Shown: positions 10,848 through 19,473 of the stretch, piece after piece | Layout of the letters: each line of letters begins with the position of its first letter | Numbering within the stretch: position 1 is the first letter of the stretch | Translations under genes and position numbers: made by a program | DNA from: Astragalus membranaceus | Taxonomy: Eukaryota > Streptophyta > Magnoliopsida > Fabales > Fabaceae | Direction of reading: 5' to 3' | DNA: 64,000 nucleotides | NCBI GenBank assembly: GCA_039519185.1 | Contig: CM076850.1 | Coordinates: forward strand, 91,819,471-91,883,470 | The notes under the pieces: model-generated | Database searches by the model: none | Seen by the model: the letters and a program-made list of their open reading frames with translations, nothing else | Told to the model about the DNA's origin: nothing

Positions 10848-12000
10848 TAAGGCAAGAATTGTTGGCTTCTTATGCCAGTTATGTACTTTGTACTTTATTT
10901 TGTTGATGTTCTAAGGCCTTTCCCTTTCTTGTCAAGCAAGCAGTGAGGACACTGCTGAATTTAATTTCTGGGGGAGGACCTTGTGGTTAAACAATGTTTT
11001 TAAAATTAAGTACAATGATGTTTTTAAATATTTAGTATAATTATGCCATGTTTTGCATGTGTTGAATGTTTTTATTTTGTATGCTTAAATAGAAAGTATG
11101 ATTAGCTGCATGTTTTAAATTTCTTAGTAAGCAAAAAGCTAATTCATATAGCCAAATTTAAATAAGAATTTTTTGAAGTAAGGCAGCATTGTGTAAACAA
11201 TGAAATGATGTTATTGCTGCTTTTACACAAAATCCAAGCTTAGTGAAGAACCTAGTTAGCTAGGAGTAATCTAAGGATAAAGTTAAGTTTTGGATAACTA
11301 AAGGGTTAGTCAAGTTTTCATTAAAAATTGAGAGTTGTTTTAAAAAGCTAAGTTTGGGGGAGCATCGGTTATGTTAAGGCTAGGAACAAAAGATGATAAA
11401 TTGGTCTTTGCAAAATGAAAAATAAAAATGAATGTGGTCTTGAAAAAAGTTGCAAAATATCTTAAATAAATTGCTGAGCTGTTCCAAAAAGCATAAAAAG
11501 AAAATGCAAATAAGGAGCCCAGTAATGAAGATAGCATCTAGTTTTAATCATTAAAATCTAGCGCTGCAGCGTCTACGGACTTTGAAGCGCTACAGCGGCT
11601 GATCACCAGACCAAAAGTTTATGCACTGACCAATATTCTAAAAATGCCTAATTAAAGCCCTTTGCTGTGCTTTGAAGCCCCTCAGATCTTATATGAAATT
11701 GATATTCCACTCTTCTTTTTGAAAACATTCTTTGCCTAACCCAAAAGAAATCCATTCTTCCCAAACCTTAGAGAAATTCTGAAATTAACTAGGGACTAAG
11801 TTGAGCTTTGATATCACACACTCACAACTGAGCAGTAATGATTCTATTTGAATTGTGGACCACTATGGTGTGTGAAAATAATAAGATTTAGCTTATGAAT
11901 AAATCCTGTTTAATTTAAAAGCTGCAGCTAGTTATAGGAGCATTTTGTCTTGTTCAAGTGTCATTACTTGGGGACAAGCAATGGTTTAAGTTTGGGGGTG
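10848..12000 (+). other. 3' untranslated region and polypurine tract of the nested element
   Basis: No coding potential beyond the ORF stop. One bipartite CGCTRCAGCG motif lies at 11561-11598. G-rich strings (GGGGGAGGACC at about 10971, GTTTGGGGGAGC at 11352) precede the true polypurine tract GTTTGGGGGTG that abuts the LTR at 12001. Confidence 0.6.
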
Positions 12001-13483
12001 TGATAACCTTATTTTATATAGGTTATTTATGCTCCTAATACTTAAATCAAGCTTACTTCTCAAGTAATTCTAGTGCTTAAATATGTGAATATATGAATAT
12101 TAGAATAAATATAGGTTATAAGTCAATTCCTTAAAACTTGGGCATAGTCAATGCCTTTGTGAATATGTTTGATGTTTTGCTTTAGCGCTGCAGCGTGTGC
12201 TATCAAGGAAACGCTACAGCGTTATATGGCGACTGACCATTGAGATATTTGTGTGGCCACTTGAGGACATGATGAGTCACCACCCTTATCTCTTCCTCTC
12301 AGCTGGATATGTTGACTTTCAAGTGGATACTAAATTACACTTGGCGCCTCCTAAATGGAATCCATGTGATAGTTGTTGTATTCCATCATTAGCACTTTTT
12401 GTAAAGTACTTTATAGATAATATCTAAGTCTAATAATCATCATGTAATATTATTATTCTATTAAGACTTAGATATTAATTAGATTAATTAAGGTTGCTTC
12501 ACCAAGGGGTAACTTACGTAGACAAGTAATATAGCTTGGAAGAAGAACTACATACGATGAGTAGTAGCTATTCTCCATTGACACGCGTTTTGAAGCTTTT
12601 ATCTTTTTAGCATAGTTTTCTAAATTCTCATTCAAGGTTTTGCTTACGCCTCAACTTCATCTCTTGTATGCTACTTGAGATCATTCGAGTGCATCTTTTG
12701 CAACCACTCTTCTCTTGTCTTCATACGGTAATACATACTCTCTAGTTGTATTATGTTGATGGAACTTGTGATGAGCTAACTTTGTTGTAGTTGGATTGTT
12801 CTTGATATGTAATGAACCTTGAGTAACTTTTGTATAATATTATGATGTTTGTGTTTTATTCCTTGTGTCATAATACTTTCAATCTTGGTTTGGGAATGAT
12901 CAACTAAAACAAGGTAACTTTGTGGGTACAGACATGGTTCACAAAGAGAACTCAAGGAATGATATGAATGAAAACCCTTTAAAGACATTTAAAGGAAGCA
13001 CTACTTAACTCTAGACATAGGGGAGTAGTAGTTCATAAGGCAAATGTTGTAGGAGCTTAATATACAGGGGTAAAACTTATTTAGAGCCTAGACATAGGAG
13101 TCTTGTAACATAGCCCTGACGAAAGTGACTGAAAGGCACGCCACTAAGGCGCTACAGCGTCTAAGGATTCTGAAGCGCTACAGCGCTTAACGCTACAGCG
13201 CTTAACGCTACAGCGTCTAATATGATCTGAACATTACTCTTGGGGATTTACATACTTTTGAGCTATCCAACTCACTTTTAATTACTGCAAACTTAACACT
13301 GTTTTACCACAACTTATAATGTTTACAACTCTTCTCCTTTACTTGTTACTTAATTCTTTTCACTAAGATTCTAATCACCTAAACTTCATAGATTAATTCC
13401 AATCCCTGTGGGAACGAACTTTACTTATCAATATATTACTTGTTGTGATTGTGTATACTTGCACATCACCTTTTCGCACAACA
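12001..13483 (+). repeat. 3' LTR of the nested element (1483 bp)
   Basis: It begins TGATAACC immediately after the polypurine tract and ends CGCACAACA, three bases before the AG|GGTCCC splice acceptor of the CACTA protease exon. It holds bipartite motifs at 12185-12221 and 13149-13216. The end is typical of plant Ty3-type LTRs in composition, but no pol gene is present to classify it. Confidence 0.7.
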
Positions 13484-13780
13484 TAGGGTCCCAAACAATC
13501 AAATGGCGATGATTGCGGGTACCATGTAATGAAATTTATGAAGGATATCATCACTCGCCAACAAATGACAATCCCAAACAATGTATGTAATTTGATAATT
13601 TGTTTTTTAACAAGTAATTAAATATTTAATTGATATTTAACTAATTTTAAGTTTATTTTCTTTTTTCAGTATTTTCCTGAATATGTGTCTGGAGCTCCAA
13701 TGTCTGATGAGGAAATCACCGAGGTCAGAGGAGAGTGGTGTCGTCATGTTATCAATTTGATTCAAGCAAATCGAAATTGA

Positions 13781-14167
13781 TGTAAATTTTATAGTACCTC
13801 ATTGGATATGTTGTAAATTTTGTTGATATTTTGGTACATGAGCATTTTGTTGAATTTTGGTACTTGACATCCCTTCTTTATAGAATTTGGTTTGGAACAT
13901 ATGTTGGATAGATATCTGTATGCTAGAAAATTGGTTGCTGGTTGCAGGGAAGCTGAGAATTGGTAATTGGTGTAAATTTTATAGTACCTCATTGGATATG
14001 TTGTAAATTTTGTTGATATTTTGGTACATGAGCATTTTGTTGAATTTTGGTACTTGACATCCCTTCTTTATAGAATTTGGTTTGAAACATATGTTGGATA
14101 GATATCTGTATGCTGGAAAACTGGTTGTTGGTTGCTGGTTGCAGGGAAGCTGAGAATTGGTAATTGG
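13781..14167. repeat. Tandem duplication of about 190 bp downstream of the CACTA protease stop
   Basis: Two near-identical copies (13781-13970 and 13971-14167), both starting TGTAAATTTTATAGTACCTC. The second has an extra few bases (TTGTTGGTTGCTGG). Probably part of the 3' UTR of the second CACTA gene. Confidence 0.85.
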
Positions 14168-14221
14168 TAATACTGGCAATAGAAGAAACAAGCAAAACGT
14201 TTTTGAAAAAAACTTAGGAAT

Positions 14222-14533
14222 AAGGAGCGCTTTAAGAGAATAAGCGCTACTTATTTGAAACAAAATTAGGAATAGGGAGCGCTTTAGTTACATAAGCGCT
14301 ACTTATTTAAAATGAATGAGGCGCGCTTCTTAAATAAAGCGCTACTGATATTCCTCAGCGCCCAGGCATGAGGAGCGCTTTGTATAAAAAGCGCTACTCA
14401 TGCGTAATTTTCAGGAGCGCTTCCTGAGCGCTACCAAAGAGAAACAGCCAAGAGTAGCGCTAACATCAGTAGCGCCCGAAAGCGCTACTTATGGGGAAAA
14501 AAAGCGCTACTTATTAAGAAATCTGTTGTAGTG
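14222..14533. repeat. CACTA right subterminal repeats and terminal TGTAGTG
   Basis: About 15 AGCGCT-type cores, mostly as inverted pairs GGAGCGCTT...AAGCGCTACTTAT. The element ends at 14533 with TGTTGTAGTG. Confidence 0.85.
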
Positions 14534-14715
14534 CACAACTGTGAGGTCTTGGGTTCAAACATGATATCCAGCCTAATAATTTCGATATTTAGTAGTTGAG
14601 CTAAACCTTACGGATAGACTTCTCTTTTTGGTCAAACATTACTATGTCTACAATCCTTAATAGGCGTTAGTTCATCATCTCCATCACCACTCATAACATT
14701 TAGTGCTATATTATA
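14534..14715. other. Spacer with tRNA-like B-box string, related to 51226-51310
   Basis: No gene. The string GAGGTCTTGGGTTCAAAC and the following AATTTCGATATTTAGTAGTTG recur in diverged form at 51226-51310 (GAGGTCTAGGGTTCAGCAC, AATTTCGACATTTACTAGTTG). These could be remnants of one tRNA-derived retroposon family. Confidence 0.4.
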
Positions 14716-15751
14716 TAGGCTAAATAGCACTTTTAGTATTTTATCTTTACTCTAGGTTTCATTCTTTATCTTTTTTTTATCCTGTTTTGGTCCCTCATCT
14801 TCCATTTCTGTTTCATTTTGGTTCCTCTGTTAACTTTCTGTTAAAAAAAGTTATGTGGCAAACAGAGATGACGTCAGCAATGACGTCACTGCCACGTGTC
14901 GACATCTCATTGGACATATGTGCCACGTGGCACGGACAGGACACGTCACCACCCCATGTCACCACTGCCACGTGGCACTGACATGTATCATGTCAGCAAC
15001 CAATGAATGACTACCACGTGGCGCTCACATGGCAACGTGGGGGACATTGTTACTAAAAAATTAAGAGTTTTGGGGAATATGAGAGTTGAACTCGTGACCC
15101 TCAAGTGATACCTCTAACCACTAATACAATAAATTTGATTGTGTATAGTAACACAAGTGTCAATATATATTACAGAAATATTCGTTCATCTTCAAAAACC
15201 ATCATCTTCGTTCATCATATTCGTTCATCTTCAAAAGCCAGTTTTTTCCCTACATACCTTCATCTTCTTCGATGAGCTGCTTACAACCTTAACGGGCACC
15301 GCATTCTTTGGGCGGTTAACGAAGGAGGAGAAGGCTATGGTGGATGAACACACTGCATTGAATGTTGCCCCAAGAGATAGTATGAATGCTTTGAAGAAGA
15401 AATTTGTGTATATGGGTTTCGATTTCGTTTATGGGTTTCGACTTCGTCCAGCGTTCCAAATCCATCGTTTCATAAACTTGTTTTATTTCCAGATCTGTAT
15501 TTGACCTTGAATAATTATTCAAACAAATCGAGACGAAGGAATTATGGTTTCAGCTCGTTTCGTTTTATTTTCGATTTGGGTTCAGTTCGTTTCAATTTTT
15601 TGTTTTGATTGAAGATTTGTTTCGATTTGATTTCGTTTTCTGGAGATTGGATTTCGTTTTTCTGGAGATTGGAGATTGGATTTCGTTTTCTTGAAATTCC
15701 AGATCTGGGAAGATGAAGATTTGTTTTTCAATAACACAAGGAAGATATAGG

Positions 15752-15755
<4 letters not shown>

Positions 15756-15807
<52 letters not shown>
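15756..15807. repeat. AT microsatellite
   Basis: About 52 bp of perfect AT repeat inside fold-back element A. Confidence 0.95.
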
Positions 15808-15809
<2 letters not shown>

Positions 15810-15837
15810 CTTGTTGGCTTTATTAACACAAGTCATG

Positions 15838-15903
15838 TTGTGGTTTAGCGGTATTTGGTTGTGTTCATCACTTGAAGTTCGGGTTCGATTCCCATACTTG
15901 CCA
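15838..15903 (+). other. tRNA-like module with a perfect B box
   Basis: TGGTTTAGCGGTA resembles an A box and GGTTCGATTCC (15882-15892) is a perfect B box, spaced about as in a tRNA. No cloverleaf can be drawn with confidence. A diverged copy lies in opposite orientation in the left arm of the same element, so I treat it as a Pol III-type module of the transposon, not a cellular tRNA gene. Confidence 0.5.
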
Positions 15904-16132
15904 AAATTCCTAATTTTTTAGTAACAACAGTGTGCCTCACATTGCTATGCAAGCACCACATGACAGTCATTGGGAAGAATGATGTGGGTGATGACGCGGT
16001 GTGCTAGTGCCACGTGACACAAATGTCCAATAATATGGTGATACGTGGCAGTGACATCATTGCTGACGTCATCTCTGTTTGCCACAGCAGTTTTTTTTAA
16101 TAGATAAATAACCAAAAGTGTTATTTAGCCTA

Positions 16133-17549
16133 TTAAAAAATTCCAGAAATCAATGGTTGCCTGTGAAATGGAGGGACATGGGTGGTCTAGAATTTTTTCA
16201 AATAGAGGTTCATGAAGTCTGAGTAAAGCTGAACCAAAGTTTATTGTAGGTTGACCTCTTCTTAAGGAACTAAGAATTTCAGTCCACAGATGTTTGAGTT
16301 GATCGTTTGTTCTTTCATCCTGCATTCCCATATTTGATAGTCATTGAAGTAGTGGACAGGAAACAATCTGCAACCAAGTATCCAGGAAATCAAACACTAG
16401 TTTAACAGAACAAATTTTTTCAAGTAATGGAGGTTCTCTGCAAATTAAATCCACTCCCTCCCAAGGGAAAAGGAAGAAGACCAACTGAAAGACACAAGAT
16501 CTAGCTTCACGGTTCTGATAATCAACAAGACATTAATGACAACTTTTTTAATAAAGCATAATTATTAAAGAGCCATGAGCCAATATGAACCATGATGTAG
16601 AAAACTTCAATGAAGGCAACTTTAATGAACTGTGAAATAGAATATCCAACACTGTCAGACAAGGATTCCTTTAGTGGCTTGCAGTTTGTGTCATATACAC
16701 AGTCATTCAGACCTTGGGCCACTGTGATCCATATATTTAAGTAAATTGGCTCAACATGTTTGTACAAGAAGCCAACACAAGTGAGGAGATTTTCCAGGGG
16801 ATCGCCTGAAGAAAATATAAATTTAAAATATTCACGCATCCCTTGTGAAATGCAGTCTGATTGATGGGACTTTAATGTTAACTGAACCATCATATTGAAG
16901 TAAAGAGCTATCAAATAAACCAATGTAGAAACCTTATCCATATGAGAAATACACTTGACAGCTAGAAATTTTAGGTGTTTGTTGTGATCAACTGATTGGA
17001 TGTCATTAATGTACTTTAGGTCTAAAAAAAATTTGTACAGAGGAGATCCCAACATAGAAGGACCTAACTCCTTTGTTATAGCATCTATAAACTGAATGGA
17101 AGTATAATACACGTCATAATTTTCACTTCCATCTGAGTACAAATATTTTCAAACTTTTTTCATGAATGTTAGTAATGAGTTCAAGCACCATATAGTGCTA
17201 TCATAATTGGTAGATGGACTTTCCATGTCCAGTTTGACTCCTTTCAGAATAGATATAAATAACTTCAAGGCGGCATCATAAACATGACTTCTATTATCAC
17301 AAGTGACTGGTGTCCCCAATGCCTGACGAATGAGAACAAAAATGATACTCAGATAAAAGTCCAATCGACTGATATCCCATGGCAGCCATCTGATCTAATC
17401 GGGTGTTTCTTCCAAGAGCATTAAGAAAGACCAAATTCAACGCAGATGGCATTCCTACCCTTCACTGAAATACTATCACTTAGCAGATCAAGGCCAAGGT
17501 TCCATAACCAGGTCTTGCTATCAGGTCCATTCTGAAATATTGCTTTAAG
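16133..17549 (-). pseudogene. ARM-repeat protein resembling plant RIF1, downstream part (pseudogene)
   Basis: Minus-strand exons read FDFYLSIIFVLIRQALGTPV ... LLTFMKKV, then an in-frame TGA at 17149-17151, then YSDGSENYDVYYTSIQFIDA ... GLNDCVYDTNCKPLKESLSD, and finally DQLKHLWTEILSSLRRG. Helical repeats and phrases such as QSDCISQGMREYFKFIF recall the N-terminal RIF1 region of legumes (telomere, replication-timing and repair factor). I recall this without a search, so the name is tentative. The Copia element at 17550 splits the gene. Fold-back element A abuts the other end at 16133. The reading frame is broken by the stop and by loss of splice sites. Confidence 0.55.
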
Positions 17550-17754
17550 TAATACCTGATACAACTAATTCTAGTTAAATGTATAGTTAGCATTAACCAA
17601 TTCTGTTTGTTAACTTAATTAGAGTTAGTTAGATAGTTCAGTTTTTTGTTATTGAGTTGTATATAACAGAAACACTGTCACATTGACAGTTAGATGAATG
17701 AAATGATTCTTTCCATTCACAATGATCTCTCTTCTCTCGATTCAGATCTTAACA
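17550..17754 (+). repeat. 5' LTR of the first Copia element
   Basis: 205 bp, identical to the 3' LTR. Ends in AACA followed by the TGGTATCAGATGG primer-binding site. Confidence 0.93.
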
Positions 17755-18065
17755 TGGTATCAGATGGAATTCTTCATCTCCTTCCTCGCTGCACAATTCT
17801 TGCAGTGATTTCTTGAATCTGTTCCCTTTCCTCTTCGTTGCTGCATTTCCTCTTCTGCACAATTCTGTTTTTTTTTCAATGGCGAACTCTTATGCAGATT
17901 TCGCAACTAATCCTTCAAATCCTTACTACATGCATCCTAATGAAAATCCATCGCTGGTTTTGGTTCAACCTCCTCTTGATAATCAGAACTACCAAACGTG
18001 GTCCGGATCGATGAAGGTTGCTCTCATTTCAAAGAACAAAGCCAAATTCATCGACGGCACTCTCA

Positions 18066-19473
18066 CACTACAAGAATTACTTGCATTACTGGCTAGACAT
18101 TTCTAGCGGAATCAGTCAGCCAGTAAGTTTTCTGGTGGAATTATGCGATTTCTGGCGGATTTAGTCTTCCAGTAAGTTTCTGGCGGATTTCATAACATTT
18201 CTGTCGAATTTAAACAGCCAGTATATTTACTGGCGGATTGAGTAGGAATTTCTGGCGGAAATTAATTGAAAAACTAAAATAATTTTATAAATAATTATAT
18301 CCGCCAGTAATTGCATTTACTGGCGGAAATTTCAGTCAGAAAATACCCTCAAAAGCTGTGCATTGACTGTCAAAAATGGCCAGTAATGCAGTTCCGCCAG
18401 TAACACGCATGTTCCGCCAGTAACACGCATGTTCCGCCAGTAACGCAGTTCAGCCAGTAACAGGAAATTTCCGCCAGTAACATATCCGTCAGTAAATGCA
18501 TTTACTGGCAGAAATTTCAGCCAGTAACATACCCTCAAAAGCTGTGCATTGACCATTAAAAATGGCCAGTAATGACATCCGCCAGTAACACGCAAAATTC
18601 CGCCAGTAAATGCAAACACGCGTGCAAACATCCGTGCCAGCTTTTCATCTCTCTCTCCACCTTTAATCACTCTCATCTCATTTCATTTTTTCATCTCTCA
18701 TCACCACCAACCTTCATTTCTTCATTTCTCATCACCTCATTTCTTCATTTCTCATCACCACCAACCTTCATTTCTCATCACCACCAAAACCTCCACAACA
18801 ACAACAGCAGAGCCACCACCTTCGCACACCCTCCTTTCTCTCTCATCACCGCGGGCCACAATTCCTCTCTCTCTCACCACCGCTAAACCACCATGAACCA
18901 CCACCACAGAACACTATCACCCTTCTTTTATACACAGCACCCTTCTTTTATTTTTAAACTCAGAACACTATCCACACCCCTCTGGTTTTAACAATACAAC
19001 CCCTACAACCACACAACCACCCCAAAACCACTACCACCGGAGGGTCGCCGGAGCACCGTCGTCGCCGCCTCTGCCAGGAAGACTTTGGTTCTCACTTTGC
19101 TTCAAACAACAAGCTTTTTAAAAAATTAAATAAAAAAAACGAATTAAATATTTAAAACAACAAATTTTAAATACAAAAAAGCTTTTTAAAAATATTTTTT
19201 TAAAAAAATATATAATACATTACTGGCGGAATTTCAGCCAGTAATGACTGGCGGATTTACTGGCCGAATTTCCGCCAGTAATTACTGGCTGAAATTCGGC
19301 CAGTAAATCCGCCAGTCATTACTGGCTGAAATTCCGCCAGTAACAATTACCTGCGGCCGTTTTTCTGGCTGATTACTGGCGGACTAAATCCGTCAGTAAT
19401 GTGCAATTTCTGGCCGAATTTCAGCATTACTGGGGGATTGAGTTAGCCAGTAATAACTTAAATTCTTGTAGTG
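18066..19473. mobile_element. Non-autonomous CACTA element, 1408 bp, TSD TCA
   Basis: The termini are CACTACAAGAATT (18066) and AATTCTTGTAGTG (19473), perfect inverted repeats of 13 bp. The trinucleotide TCA flanks both sides (18063-18065 and 19474-19476). Subterminal zones are packed with TACTGGCGG / CCGCCAGTAA repeats. No transposase ORF. The middle (about 18640-19130) is C/T-rich and holds a short GC-rich segment (19033-19075) that looks like a captured 5' UTR/first exon, which I cannot identify. Removing the element plus one TCA restores the gag reading frame. Confidence 0.93.
18084..19470. repeat. TACTGGCGG subterminal repeat arrays of the non-autonomous CACTA
   Basis: More than 25 copies of TACTGGC / GCCAGTA occur in both orientations at 18084-18610 and 19218-19460. 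At 19220-19345 they form a nearly perfect palindrome (…TTTCCGCCAGTAATTACTGGC… near its centre). Such arrays bind the TNPA-type factor in CACTA elements. Confidence 0.85.

Larger units (their letters stand above)
8506..13216. repeat. Dispersed bipartite near-palindrome GCGCTRCAGCG...CGCTACAGCG in the nested element
   Basis: Copies read at 8506-8516/8533-8543 (minus orientation), 9716-9726/9741-9752, 10723-10734/10741-10752 (head to head), 11561-11571/11587-11598, 12185-12195/12211-12221 and 13149-13159/13174-13185, followed by 13190-13200 and 13205-13215. In five of six pairs the halves start 25-27 bp apart, with a spacer commonly beginning TC and ending GAA or CAA. Copies lie in the leader, inside the ORF, in the 3' region and in the LTR, so they are not a by-product of coding. 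Confidence 0.85.
7545..13483 (+). mobile_element. Non-autonomous LTR-type element carrying one 648-aa ORF, nested in the CACTA protease gene
   Basis: The right side is clear: a polypurine tract GTTTGGGGGTG (11990-12000), then an LTR from TGATAACC (12001) to CGCACAACA (13483), TG...CA. A related but strongly diverged LTR-like block ends at 8443 with the same motifs in the same order (GGGAACGA, ATTACTTGT, GTGTATACTTGCAC, CGCAACA). Between them is a leader and one ORF. There is no protease, integrase, RT or RNase H, so it would depend on an autonomous partner. The left boundary is uncertain (about 7540-7800) and I could not find a target-site duplication. It may be truncated or recombined on that side. 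Confidence 0.6.
4597..13780 (+). pseudogene. Second CACTA gene: Transposase_24-like region plus Ulp1/C48 protease, split by a nested retroelement
   Basis: I read thirteen exons with GT/AG ends: 4597-4737, 4817-4984, 5072-5284, 5365-5457, 5543-5668, about 5784-6011, 6094-6339, 6433-6785, 6867-7109, 7198-7308, 7412-7496, 13487-13582 and 13670-13780. Exons 2-6 resemble the plant transposase Ptta/En/Spm family (Transposase_24). Exon 7 resembles a DUF8039-like block (ARGLICNELGTLLHNLPIPE). Exons 9-13 are a SUMO-protease-like C48 domain with catalytic His in NHWILL, Asp in CYLDSL and Cys in QSNGDDCGYHV. Lesions: a 41-bp tandem duplication removes the normal acceptor of exon 6, an A-run near 5860 shifts the frame inside that exon, and a 6-kb insertion lies between the Asp and Cys exons. 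The protease may aid transposition or SUMO control; that role is inferred. Confidence 0.72.
1..14533 (+). mobile_element. CACTA (En/Spm-like) DNA transposon, left tip outside window
   Basis: The right terminus reads ...TGTTGTAGTG, the reverse complement of the CACTA-type terminus CACTACAACA. Dense AGCGCT-cored subterminal repeats lie at both ends (1-237 and 14222-14515). Inside are a TNP2-like transposase and a second gene with a Ulp1-type protease, the usual gene pair of large plant CACTA elements. The left CACTA tip is not in the window, but the subterminal array at base 1 means it lies only slightly upstream. A separate LTR-type element (about 7545-13483) is nested inside. Without that insert the visible part is about 8.6 kb. 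Lesions in both genes suggest it is no longer autonomous. Confidence 0.88.
14716..16132. mobile_element. Fold-back element A with CACGTG-rich arms and tRNA-like modules
   Basis: The ends are inverted: TAGGCTAAATAGCACTTTTA at the left against TAGGCTAAATAACACTTTTG read from the right end. Each arm has clusters of CCACGTG and CACGTGTC strings, GACGTCA at the inner edge of the TIR, and a tRNA-like block (minus orientation at about 15065-15130, plus orientation at 15838-15903). The middle (about 15170-15720) is a TTCGTTTC/GATTTCG-rich segment with one open frame (15139-15504) I cannot identify. I found no convincing target-site duplication, so the superfamily (MULE-like or other) is open. Confidence 0.65.

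Noticed and set aside
15582..15836. 84-codon minus-strand frame with (IY)n
   Set aside because: Produced by the AT microsatellite at 15756-15807.
15838..15903. Possible cellular tRNA gene
   Set aside because: B box is perfect but no acceptor stem or cloverleaf can be drawn, and an inverted relative sits in the other arm of the same transposon.
14716..16132. 9-bp target-site duplication that would make fold-back element A a MULE
   Set aside because: No 9-bp (or 8-bp) direct repeat found at the proposed ends, so superfamily left open.
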